Shown one piece after another: positions 1-7,465 of a stretch of 9,606 nucleotides of DNA; within the stretch, counting starts at the first letter, position 1; each line of letters starts with the position of its first letter. The stretch lies in the NCBI GenBank assembly GCA_027064785.1, contig JAMOPE010000309.1, positions 1-9,606 of the forward strand, in the 5' to 3' direction. The notes under the pieces are model-generated. The model searched no databases, had not been told where the DNA came from, and saw only the letters and a program-made list of their open reading frames with translations. Source of the DNA: Geobacteraceae bacterium (GTDB lineage Bacteria; Desulfobacterota; Desulfuromonadia; Desulfuromonadales; Geopsychrobacteraceae). Position numbers and translations under genes: made by a program.

Positions 1-345
<345 letters not shown>

Positions 346-410
346 TTAGCCAAAAGATATTAGAACGAGCAGAACATAATATGATTGATATCCTGTCCTG
401 AAGCGAACAT

Positions 411-435
411 GCCTCAAGTAAGTATCCTCTGAGGC
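411..435. repeat. Inverted repeat GCCTCA-N13-TGAGGC
   Basis: Perfect 6-bp arms (411-416 and 430-435) flank a 13-base spacer. The right arm is also part of a smaller palindrome, CCTCTGAGG. It lies about 110-130 bp upstream of the candidate -24 element of the TRAP gene promoter, which is in the range used by enhancer sites of sigma-54 activators. On the plus strand it is followed by TTATTGTTTT, so a weak terminator is an alternative reading, although no plus-strand gene ends just before it. Confidence 0.3.
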
Positions 436-1300
436 TTATTGTTTTATCGTCTGTAGAAAGAGTTCCATCTACAAAATAACGCTGTTGTATTCAAACTTAG
501 CAATTAGTGTGCCTACTAGAGGCGGAACACAATAACTTACCGTTATCATTAAGCTAATATACAGAGACTTTAAAACAAACAGTTTTATGGCTTGTTTTTT
601 CACACGTATTATGTTCAAATTTAAAACATGGTGTTTAGCTATAAAACGGTTTCGCGGGGATTATTCTCAAATACTGTGCAAAGTATTTTGTGATGACAAT
701 CAATTGGTGTGATTCTTCGAATAGGACCGATGCTCTAATTACATTTGCGGCAGGGCGCAATCGGAAAGGTTTAGAGGCTGCAGGGGTGGTGGGCTTTGTC
801 GCAAAAGTTTTTGGATTTATCAACAGAACGGGAACTGGCTTGATCCGTAATCATGAGTTGTAGCAGACTCCCCCATACTGTCGGTGGATATGAAATGGCT
901 GACGTTCCTCTCAGATGCCCAGTCAACATGGCGATACTGTCTTATGGAAGAACACTCAGAATGAGCATGTATATTAATCCCTCGTTGCATTACTCTTATC
1001 CAGTTCGACTCAATTTTGTTATTAGCACAATTGAAAAGAATTTTCCCAAGTTTCCAAAGGATAAAGCCAAAAATAACTTCCCACTGATACTTTGGTGCAA
1101 TGGTCGCGCGGTGATACTTACTTTCCCGTTTGACATAGGATAAACGCTGCCGCACTCGTATGATGCCCCCCTCCATGGGGTTCCATTCGGGTGCCTTCCT
1201 CTGATTGAAATGTCATAGATTCGGTAGGAACGGCATGCCTTTTTAGTCACACAGGAAAGTTGGTGGTCTACTGAACTACATAGTTAATCTACCTGCAACA

Positions 1301-1318
1301 GAAAGGAATGGGCACTTG
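1301..1318 (+). promoter_or_regulatory. Ribosome binding site and TTG start deciding the activator's 5' end
   Basis: GAAAGGAA at 1301-1308 is a good Shine-Dalgarno, with 8 bases between AAGGA and TTG at 1316-1318. The nearby ATG at 1308 is out of frame. The in-frame stretch upstream, back to the TAG at 1244, has no ATG or GTG with a better site. The family's conserved sequence ([11 protein letters not shown]) begins immediately after the TTG. Confidence 0.75.
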
Positions 1319-3235
1319 AAACCAAAAATTCTCGTCACATCTCCCTATCCTCAATTTACTCAACTGATTACCCGGGTGAGCCAAAGCAAGAAACTCAAAA
1401 TAAAAACCATAGAAGCGGTACTTGAAGAAGCCGCCGAGCTTGTTTGTGAAGAAGTCAATAATTTCGAATATGAAGTTGTTGTTAGTCGTGGCGGAACGGC
1501 TGCAGCAATTAAAAAAGTGGTAGATATTCCTGTTGTGACGGCGGAATTCAATGATTTTGATCTCCTGCGATCCTTGTGGGAGGCCAGAAAGTTTGGGGAT
1601 AAGATTGCTTATATGGCTTCTGCATACCGAGAGCTTTATGAGTTTGATGAACTGATTGAAATGATTGGGGTTGAAGTAGAGCAGTACACTTATCGAAATT
1701 CCCAGGAATTTTCCGATAAGATCAGAAAGGCTTCTCAGGATCAATTTAAGGTTTTGATCAGTGGTGCCGAATGGGGGCAAAAGCTTGCTGAAGGTGCTGG
1801 AATGAAGGGGATGGTTATTTATTCAAGTCTCCGTTCAGTTACGCAAGCCCTCGAAAGGGCAGAAGAAGTCATTGCTATCAGACAACGAGACAAGGAGCAT
1901 TCCCGTAGATTGATCACAATGATTCAGGCGGTTAATGATGGAGTTGTTTGCATTGATGCTACTAGCAAAGTCCTTTTCATTAATGAAATGGCCGAAAACT
2001 TGTTGGGGCTCAAAGGATCTCAGGTTTTGGGAAAAGTGACTCAAGAGACCAATAAAAAGTTATTGGAACTGATGGCCCTTTCTTCTGGACCCGACCAGAA
2101 ATGTTTAATTAATGGAACTGATCTCGTTGTTAACCGTGCGGAGGTTGTCGATAAGAAGGAATATTTTGGTGTTGTTTTTACTCTACAGAAAATCTCTCAG
2201 TTGCAACAACTAGAACAGAAAATACGCAAGGAGTCACACCGTAAGGGGTTGATTGCGCGCTTTACTTTTGATGATATCCAGACTCGGGAAAAAATAATGC
2301 TGAATATTATTGAAAAAGCCAAAAATTTTTCGCAAGTTAACTCTACAGTATTAATTATTGGTGAAAGCGGCAGCGGTAAAGAGTTGTTCGCCCAAAGCAT
2401 TCATCGAGCTAGCGCGTGCGCGAATGGACCGTTCGTAGCTGTAAACTGTGCCGCCCTACCCGAGGATCTTTTGGAAAGCGAACTTTTTGGATTCGAAGAA
2501 GGTGCTTTTACTGGTGCCAGGAAGGGTGGAAAGCCTGGTCTGTTTGAGTTGGCTCACGGAGGCACTATTTTTTTAGACGAGATTGGCAGTATTTCTTTGA
2601 ACGTTCAGGCTCGCCTGCTAAGGGTTCTGCAGGAGCGGGAAGTGATGCGAATTGGCGGAGAGAGCGTTGTTCCTGTCAATGTCAGATGTATCGCGGCAAC
2701 CAATAGTGATCTGCAGAGTTTGGTTCGGGACGGGCGCTTTCGCCGCGATCTTTATTTTCGGCTGAATGTTCTAAAACTTGAACTCCCTCTATTAAAAGAC
2801 CGGCCTGAGGACATTCTCCTTATTGCAGAATATTTTCTTGCTGAATTTAGCCGGAGATTCAATAAAAAGGTTAAGGAAATTCCTCGGGACCTGTTGGCAT
2901 GGATGAAATCCTACGACTGGCCCGGAAATATTCGAGAGCTGCAAAATTTTATTGAGCGGCTTGTTATTTTGGCGGGTAAAGGGACGCTTAACAAAAAATG
3001 GATACAGCAACTTATTGAGGAAGCTGATGAGGGCTCTGTTCAGGAGAACAGGTCTAATGAAAACCATGTCTCAATCAAAATCGGAACATTGGAGTACATG
3101 GAGAAGCAGCTGATTGATGCAGCGAGTGAAAGAGCTAAGGGCAGTCGATCTGATCTGGCCAGAATGCTCGGCATCAGTCGCACCACCCTTTGGAAGAAGC
3201 TCAATAGTGACAACACCCCTGAAGAAAGCCTGTAA
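1316..3235 (+). CDS. Sigma-54-dependent transcriptional activator with PrpR_N sensor, PAS-like, AAA+ and Fis HTH domains
   Basis: A cytoplasmic enhancer-binding protein that uses ATP hydrolysis to open sigma-54 RNA polymerase promoters. Residues 1 to about 185 ([11 protein letters not shown]..., [29 protein letters not shown]) match the PrpR_N domain, which in the propionate regulator PrpR senses a small carboxylate (2-methylcitrate). Residues about 197-300 ([20 protein letters not shown]) look like a PAS domain. The AAA+ core has Walker A GESGSGKE (349-356), the sigma-54 contact loop GAFTGA (396-401), Walker [11 protein letters not shown] (415-424) and [11 protein letters not shown] (475-485). 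A Fis-type helix-turn-helix ([20 protein letters not shown]) lies at about 610-629. All catalytic motifs are intact and 639 aa is normal for this architecture. It starts at TTG. A strong sigma-54 promoter lies 443 bp past its stop, so the downstream operon is its likely target. The effector is unknown, and this need not be PrpR itself because the neighbours are not the methylcitrate cycle. Confidence 0.95.
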   Translation: MKPKILVTSPYPQFTQLITRVSQSKKLKIKTIEAVLEEAAELVCEEVNNFEYEVVVSRGGTAAAIKKVVDIPVVTAEFNDFDLLRSLWEARKFGDKIAYMASAYRELYEFDELIEMIGVEVEQYTYRNSQEFSDKIRKASQDQFKVLISGAEWGQKLAEGAGMKGMVIYSSLRSVTQALERAEEVIAIRQRDKEHSRRLITMIQAVNDGVVCIDATSKVLFINEMAENLLGLKGSQVLGKVTQETNKKLLELMALSSGPDQKCLINGTDLVVNRAEVVDKKEYFGVVFTLQKISQLQQLEQKIRKESHRKGLIARFTFDDIQTREKIMLNIIEKAKNFSQVNSTVLIIGESGSGKELFAQSIHRASACANGPFVAVNCAALPEDLLESELFGFEEGAFTGARKGGKPGLFELAHGGTIFLDEIGSISLNVQARLLRVLQEREVMRIGGESVVPVNVRCIAATNSDLQSLVRDGRFRRDLYFRLNVLKLELPLLKDRPEDILLIAEYFLAEFSRRFNKKVKEIPRDLLAWMKSYDWPGNIRELQNFIERLVILAGKGTLNKKWIQQLIEEADEGSVQENRSNENHVSIKIGTLEYMEKQLIDAASERAKGSRSDLARMLGISRTTLWKKLNSDNTPEESL

Positions 3236-3486
3236 TGCAGACATTGTGAGCAGACTGGTGGTCAGAATGTTGGTGTCCTGTCCTCATAGTGTGCTTCTGG
3301 GGATCTACACTCGGAACGCATCTGCCCCATTGGGGTGGTCTATCTCCTGAGCGGCTTGCTAGGTTTATTTTCTTGTTCCAGAAATGGACAAGTGATACAT
3401 CCTGCCAATTATTTCATCGAGTAAGACCTCTATCAGAAGATTAACGTTCAGAAATTAAAGGCTCAGCGGAAGCGAACTTCTTAGCA

Positions 3487-3501
3487 TGCCGATCAACGGC
3501 A
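3487..3501. repeat. Inverted repeat TGCCG-N5-CGGCA, possible activator-binding site
   Basis: Perfect 5-bp arms flank ATCAA. It sits 177-191 bp upstream of the -24 element, a distance compatible with an upstream activating sequence for a Fis-HTH sigma-54 activator. No second copy was found, and the arms are short enough to be chance. Confidence 0.25.
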
Positions 3502-3677
3502 AGGCCAATGAAATAAACATCCTTCCTGCCAGACCCTTTCCCAAAAAAAGTACGGGCGTTCACAATTTAAACAAGTTGGTCTCAAAGTAAACATTATTTT
3601 GTTTGAAATTTTAAATTTGATCCTGTTGCATAAATAAAAGCTATACATATTGAATAGTTACAGTGATTCCAAAAAAG

Positions 3678-3693
3678 TGGCACAAGAGTTGCT
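3678..3693 (+). promoter_or_regulatory. Sigma-54 (-24/-12) promoter
   Basis: The sequence TGGCACAAGAGTTGCT matches the sigma-54 consensus TGGCAC-N5-TTGCW at every conserved position, with the required GG-N10-GC spacing (GG 3679-3680, GC 3691-3692). The predicted transcription start is near 3703-3705. It is directly downstream of a sigma-54 activator gene and upstream of a same-strand series of metabolic genes, so it very probably drives 3722 onward under activator control. Confidence 0.87.
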
Positions 3694-3721
3694 GCCGTGT
3701 TGATTCAATCCCTTTGTAGAA

Positions 3722-4459
3722 ATGTCTTTTACTCGCAACCTTGAAAAAATGGAATATACAATGTCGAATAAAAATGCCTCAATTCCATTGCCAACCTGTG
3801 CCGTGTGTCCTGTTAGGGTTTCAGAACGTTTTTGTCGTCAGGAAAAAGGCAAAGCCCCGAGTAATTGTCCATCAACCAGATCGCCAGAAGTTATTAAAGA
3901 AACCCTCGAAATTCTCAAAGAACCCGAGGTCATGGAATTTGTGCGTCAGGCATCGATTCAGGAAGGAGAAGCGTATGGTGGTCGCGATAAAGGCTACGCA
4001 AATATTCATCCAATAAAGCCGCGGATTCAGGAAACCGTTGAATTTGCTCAGAAGATGAAATTTCAACGCATCTGCCTAGTTTTCTGCATCGGCATGCGCA
4101 AAGAAGCTGAAATTATTCACAAAATATTTACTGATAATGGATTTGAAACCATTTCTGTCATGTGCAAAGCAGGCGCGATGTCCAAAGAAGAAATTGGCCT
4201 TTTGAGAGAACAGCAAATAGACCCAAGCACTTTTGAAGCAATGTGTAATCCCATTTTACAGGCATTAACGGCCAATTATCATAACTCTGATCTGAATGTA
4301 TTGTTTGGTGTCTGTGTTGGACACGATGCCTTGTTTTTGAAATATGCCGAAGGCTACAGCACGGTTCTTGCCTGTAAAGACCGTCTTCTGGGGCATAATC
4401 CGCTTGCCGCAATCTACCAGTACGATAGCTATTACCGTTATTTGAAAAATCCACTATAA
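3722..4459 (+). CDS. DUF1847 family cysteine-rich, probably metal-binding protein
   Basis: I recognise the DUF1847 family (no known function; thought to bind metal). The N-terminal cluster is C26-x2-C29, C38 and C49 (TCAVCPV, RFCRQEKGKAPSNCP). Further conserved-looking cysteines are C118 and C122 (ICLVFCIGMRKEA), C148 (MCKAGAMSKEE), C175 (MCNPI), C198 (GVCVGHDALF) and C218 (ACKDRLLGHNPLAAIY). That makes ten cysteines in a soluble protein with no signal peptide or membrane segment. The start is uncertain: ATG 3722 lies only about 18 bases past the predicted transcription start and has no good Shine-Dalgarno, while in-frame ATGs at 3749 and 3761 precede the first conserved motif and would suit a longer leader; the protein would then be 236 or 232 aa. 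It is the first gene after the sigma-54 promoter, so it is presumably co-induced with the acyl-CoA genes. Its role there is unknown; redox, CoA or corrinoid-related chemistry would be speculation. Confidence 0.85.
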   Translation: MSFTRNLEKMEYTMSNKNASIPLPTCAVCPVRVSERFCRQEKGKAPSNCPSTRSPEVIKETLEILKEPEVMEFVRQASIQEGEAYGGRDKGYANIHPIKPRIQETVEFAQKMKFQRICLVFCIGMRKEAEIIHKIFTDNGFETISVMCKAGAMSKEEIGLLREQQIDPSTFEAMCNPILQALTANYHNSDLNVLFGVCVGHDALFLKYAEGYSTVLACKDRLLGHNPLAAIYQYDSYYRYLKNPL

Positions 4460-4543
4460 GCGTAAAAAGAAATCCAATGAACTACTCCGCAGCTATCTAC
4501 GGGGTAACAACAGCCTGCAACCTTTGTTAATTCTCGAAGCAAG

Positions 4544-4566
4544 GTTCGGGGAAATAAGACCCGAAC
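4544..4566 (+). repeat. Stem-loop GTTCGGG-N9-CCCGAAC in the DUF1847 / acyl-CoA dehydrogenase gap
   Basis: A perfect 7-bp stem (4544-4550 and 4560-4566) encloses the 9-base loop GAAATAAGA. It is followed by AAAAATTATTT rather than a T-run, so it is not a standard intrinsic terminator on the plus strand. It ends 11 bases before the Shine-Dalgarno AAGGGAGA (4578-4585) of the next gene. An mRNA-stabilising or processing hairpin, or a partial attenuator that sets expression of the enzymes relative to DUF1847, are possible roles. Confidence 0.5.
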
Positions 4567-4591
4567 AAAAATTATTTAAGGGAGAAAACGT

Positions 4592-5749
4592 ATGATTGAA
4601 TCAGAACTAAGTAAGGAAATTCGCTCTGCAATGCGCGACCTGTGTGCTTGCTATCCCAGCGAATACTGGAGAAAAATTGATGCGGTCCGTGGCTACCCCG
4701 ATGAGTTTATAGATGCTCTTACTAAAGCGGGCTGGTTGGCCGCATTGATACCCGAAGAATATGGTGGTTCTGGGTTGGGCGTTCTTGAGGCCTCTATTAT
4801 TCTTGAAGAAATCAACCGATCTGGAGGTAATTCAGGGGCTTGTCACGCTCAGATGTATACAATGGGGACTTTGCTCAGACACGGGTCCTCTGCGCAGAAA
4901 GAAAAATATCTCCCAAAAATTGCCAGCGGTGAATTGCGCCTACAGTCTTTTGGTGTAACTGAGCCAAATTCTGGCACCGATACGACCAAACTGCAGACGA
5001 CAGCCGTACGCAAAGGGGACCATTACATCGTGAATGGACAGAAAGTTTGGACATCCCGTGTGCAGCACTCCGACTTGATGATTCTCCTGGCAAGAACTAC
5101 CCCACTGAAAGAAGTCAAGAAAAAGACGCTGGGCTTATCGGTGTTTTTAGTTGATTTACGTAAGGTTAGTGAAGATGAGCTAACTGTTCGGCCAATCATC
5201 AACCTGATGAATCACGAAACCAATGAAGTATTTTTTGATAATCTTAAAATCCCCGCCGACAGTTTGATCGGTGAAGAGAATCTGGGATTCAAGTATATTC
5301 TCGATGGTATGAATGCTGAACGGATTCTTATTGCTGCCGAATGTATCGGAGATGGCCGCTGGTTTACTGAAAGATCCACTGCCTATGCCAATGAGAGAGT
5401 GGTTTTTGACCGGCCTATCGGGCAGAATCAGGGCATTCAGTTTCCTATCGCTAAGGCTTATATCAATGTCGAGGCTGCCGACTTGATGCGCTTTCGTGCC
5501 GCACAATTGTTTGATGAGGGCAAGCCTTGCGGGAAAGAGGCCAATATGGCGAAAATGCTGGCCGCCGATGCATCTTGGGAGGCTGCCAATGTAGCAGTCC
5601 AAACCCATGGCGGATTTGGATTTGCCGCAGAATACGACATCGAGCGCAAATTCAGAGAAACGAGGCTATATCAGGTTGCGCCTATTTCAACCAACTTGAT
5701 TCTTTCTTATATTGGACAGCATGTTCTTGGCATGCCGAGGTCATTCTAA
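4592..5749 (+). CDS. Acyl-CoA dehydrogenase (FAD-dependent)
   Basis: A cytoplasmic flavoenzyme that introduces an alpha,beta double bond into an acyl-CoA and passes electrons to ETF. At 385 aa it is full length. Helical N-terminal domain to about residue 115 (AALIPEEYGGSGLG, a family hallmark). FAD/substrate motif TEPNSGTD at 123-130 and WTS at 153-155. C-terminal helical domain with QTHGGFGF from 337 and the end QVAPISTNLIL...HVLGMPRSF. The usual C-terminal catalytic glutamate (YEGT in the short/medium-chain enzymes) is absent; the sequence there is VAPIST (362-367). A glutamate in MNAERI (E243) sits where isovaleryl-CoA dehydrogenase has its base, so E243 is the likely catalytic residue. 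This points to branched or otherwise substituted acyl-CoAs (inference). The start is supported by AAGGGAGA at 4578-4585. It is 3 bases from the CoA-transferase gene. Confidence 0.95.
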   Translation: MIESELSKEIRSAMRDLCACYPSEYWRKIDAVRGYPDEFIDALTKAGWLAALIPEEYGGSGLGVLEASIILEEINRSGGNSGACHAQMYTMGTLLRHGSSAQKEKYLPKIASGELRLQSFGVTEPNSGTDTTKLQTTAVRKGDHYIVNGQKVWTSRVQHSDLMILLARTTPLKEVKKKTLGLSVFLVDLRKVSEDELTVRPIINLMNHETNEVFFDNLKIPADSLIGEENLGFKYILDGMNAERILIAAECIGDGRWFTERSTAYANERVVFDRPIGQNQGIQFPIAKAYINVEAADLMRFRAAQLFDEGKPCGKEANMAKMLAADASWEAANVAVQTHGGFGFAAEYDIERKFRETRLYQVAPISTNLILSYIGQHVLGMPRSF

Positions 5750-5752
5750 GCT

Positions 5753-6934
5753 ATGCGCCCGCTGGATGGAATAACTGTCGTTTCCCTTGAGCATGCCATT
5801 GCAGCCCCTTTTGCAACTCGACAACTGGCTGATTTGGGAGCAAGGGTGATTAAGATTGAACGTCCGGGCAGTGGTGATTTTGCTCGGGGTTACGATGAAA
5901 CAGTCATGGGTCTTGCCTCGCATTTCGTCTGGGTTAACCGCTCCAAGGAAAGCCTGACGCTCGATCTGAAATATCCCGAGGCGCAGCGAATTATGGCAAA
6001 GCTGCTTGGTGAAGCAGATGTCTTTGTGCAAAACTTGGCACCGGGAGCTGCCGAGCGGTTAGGGTTTGGGAAGACTGAACTTGCTGAACACTACCCCCGC
6101 CTGATCTCTTGCAATATTTCTGGCTATGGAAACAGCGGCCCCTATCGAGATAAAAAAGCCTATGATCTACTGATCCAAAGTGAAGCAGGTCTATTGTCTG
6201 TCACCGGCACTCCCGAAGTACCCTCAAAGGCAGGTATTTCAATTGCTGATATTGCTGCAGGGATGCATGCCTTCAGTGGAATTTTGAGTGCACTTTATCA
6301 TAGGGAGAAAAACACCGGCCAAGGTGGAAGCGTTGAGGTGTCGTTGTTGGAGGCACTTGGTGAATGGATGGGGTATCCACTGTATTACAGCCATTACGGG
6401 GGCAGCCCACTCAAGAGGACTGGGGCAGTTCATGCGGCGATCTTCCCCTACGGTCCCTTCCGTGCTGGCGACGGAAAAGATGTCATGCTTGGCTTGCAAA
6501 ATGAGCGCGAGTGGGAAAAGTTCTGCTCGCTGGTCTTGCTGTCTCCAGAATTAAAAGATGACCCTCGATTCGATTCTAATTCTAAACGGGTTACCAATAT
6601 GGAGAGCTTAACTGCAATTATCCATACTGCTTTCAGTAAACTCGACTCAGAACAGGTCGTTGCCCGACTTGAGGACGCAGGGATTGCTAATGCAAGGATC
6701 AATGACATGAATGAAGTTTGGGATCACCCTCAACTCGCCGCACGTGAACGGTGGAGAGAAGTTGACACCTCTGCAGGACGGATACAGGCTTTATTACCAC
6801 CAGCAACGTTTTCTACTTTTGAAGCACGCATGGATGCTGTTCCGGAGTTGGGTGAACATACTGATTCGATTCTGGCTGAAATTGGCTACAGTACGGCGGA
6901 AATTTCCCGATTGAGAGCGAACAAAGCAATTTAA
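5753..6934 (+). CDS. Class III (CaiB/BaiF family) CoA-transferase
   Basis: It moves CoA from a donor acyl-CoA to a free carboxylic acid through an aspartyl anhydride mechanism. The protein is 393 aa, normal for a single-subunit member. The N-terminus has PLDGITVVSLEHAIAAPFATRQLADLGARVIKIE, the family signature; then NRSKESLTLDLK, QNLAPGAAERLGFG and the SGYGNSGPYRDKKAYDLLIQ region. The catalytic aspartate is expected at D166 in ISIADIAAGMHAFSGIL, equivalent to Asp169 of formyl-CoA transferase (family knowledge). The gene starts 3 bases after the dehydrogenase stop, with a weak GAGG at 5737-5740, so translation is probably coupled. With the dehydrogenase and hydratase around it, it would activate the imported acid, probably using succinyl-CoA or a product CoA ester as donor (inference). 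Family members with known roles include benzylsuccinate and mesaconyl CoA-transferases; sequence alone does not decide. Confidence 0.95.
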   Translation: MRPLDGITVVSLEHAIAAPFATRQLADLGARVIKIERPGSGDFARGYDETVMGLASHFVWVNRSKESLTLDLKYPEAQRIMAKLLGEADVFVQNLAPGAAERLGFGKTELAEHYPRLISCNISGYGNSGPYRDKKAYDLLIQSEAGLLSVTGTPEVPSKAGISIADIAAGMHAFSGILSALYHREKNTGQGGSVEVSLLEALGEWMGYPLYYSHYGGSPLKRTGAVHAAIFPYGPFRAGDGKDVMLGLQNEREWEKFCSLVLLSPELKDDPRFDSNSKRVTNMESLTAIIHTAFSKLDSEQVVARLEDAGIANARINDMNEVWDHPQLAARERWREVDTSAGRIQALLPPATFSTFEARMDAVPELGEHTDSILAEIGYSTAEISRLRANKAI

Positions 6935-6958
6935 CTATTTGAACAATGGAGGATTGAC

Positions 6959-7465
6959 ATGAGTATAAAAGAAGGTTGGAAAGGGCGTTTTTTCGAAGAC
7001 TTTGAGGTTGGTGATATATATCCTCATCCACTTGGACGCACGGTGCTGACGGTTGATAATAGCTGGTTTACTCTACTGACACAAAATACAGCTCCAATCC
7101 ACTTTGACCATCACTATTCGGCGCAGACGGAGTTTGGGAAGCCTCTAGTCGATTCTACATTTACTCTGGCGTTAGTCACCGGACAAAGCGTGACCGATAT
7201 ATCACAAAATGTTATGGCCAATCTAGGTTGGGACAAAGTTCGCTTACCCAACCCCGTGTTTGAGGGTGATACGATTTATTCTCAATCTGAAGTTCTGGAA
7301 ATACGCGAATCCAAATCACGAGACAATATTGGAATCGTCAAGGTCAAATCAACTGGATTCAATCAGGATGGTGTTGTTGTTATCACTTTCGAACGGGTGC
7401 TTATGGTTTACAAGCGGGGGCTTGCACCTAAGATTGCTCGCATAATGGTAGAGGAGTCACAATGA
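6959..7465 (+). CDS. MaoC-like (hotdog-fold) enoyl-CoA hydratase/dehydratase, mesaconyl-CoA hydratase-like
   Basis: A single-hotdog hydratase that would add water to the double bond made by the neighbouring dehydrogenase, or remove it. The protein is 168 aa. GRFFEDFEVGDIYPHPLGRTV at the N-terminus and APIHFDHHYSAQTEFGKPLV are typical MaoC features. The long conserved stretch LALVTGQSVTD...NLGW and the segment FEGDTIYSQSEVLEIRES resemble mesaconyl-CoA / beta-methylmalyl-CoA dehydratase relatives (from memory, not a search). In the classic R-hydratase motif D-x-N-P-x-H the acidic residue is replaced here: N43-T-A-P-I-H48, with D50 two residues on. H48 is present. Strong ribosome site TGGAGGA (6947-6953), 5 bases before ATG. 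Its last 4 bases overlap the start of the PrpD-family gene. Confidence 0.93.
   Translation: MSIKEGWKGRFFEDFEVGDIYPHPLGRTVLTVDNSWFTLLTQNTAPIHFDHHYSAQTEFGKPLVDSTFTLALVTGQSVTDISQNVMANLGWDKVRLPNPVFEGDTIYSQSEVLEIRESKSRDNIGIVKVKSTGFNQDGVVVITFERVLMVYKRGLAPKIARIMVEESQ
7450..7465 (+). promoter_or_regulatory. Translational coupling site: ATGA overlap with internal Shine-Dalgarno
   Basis: The hydratase stop TGA (7463-7465) and the next start ATG (7462-7464) share an ATGA. The Shine-Dalgarno for the second gene, GAGGAG at 7450-7455, lies inside the hydratase coding sequence. This is classic coupling and indicates that the two proteins are made in step. Confidence 0.85.

Larger units (their letters stand above)
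3236..3721. other. Regulatory intergenic region before the operon
   Basis: There is no credible gene in these 486 bases; the plus-strand open frame 3114-3350 overlaps the activator's 3' end and is a shadow. CTGCCCC-ATT-GGGGTGG (3322-3338) can form a short hairpin with two G-U pairs but has no T-run, so it is only a weak terminator candidate for the activator. TGCCG-N5-CGGCA at 3487-3501 is a small inverted repeat about 180 bp upstream of the promoter. The stretch 3560-3660 is strongly AT-rich, as is common where IHF or intrinsic bending brings a bound activator to a sigma-54 promoter. I could not find a clear IHF consensus. Confidence 0.6.

Noticed and set aside
790..803. GGCTTTGTCGCAAA resembling the terminal repeats of some insertion sequences
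   Set aside because: No matching inverted copy, no flanking target duplication and no transposase motif in the neighbourhood.
693..863. 56-codon plus-strand open frame (ATG 693 to TAG 861-863) with a hydrophobic middle
   Set aside because: It has a superficially protein-like translation but no ribosome site, no family I know and no operon partner.
820..1176. 118-codon minus-strand open frame in the long intergenic region
   Set aside because: No Shine-Dalgarno, no recognisable domain, and it overlaps equally long frames on both strands; the composition of the translation looks random.
3322..3338. Hairpin CTGCCCC-ATT-GGGGTGG as terminator of the activator gene
   Set aside because: Two G-U pairs and no downstream T-run; mentioned only as a weak candidate within the intergenic entry.
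3409..3516. 9-bp inverted pair TTATTTCAT (3409-3417) and ATGAAATAA (3508-3516)
   Set aside because: Arms are about 90 bp apart and AT-rich; a match of this kind is not surprising by chance in an AT-rich region of this length.
5180..5608. 142-codon minus-strand open frame inside the acyl-CoA dehydrogenase gene
   Set aside because: Shadow of a strongly supported plus-strand gene with full family motifs; its translation has no domain.
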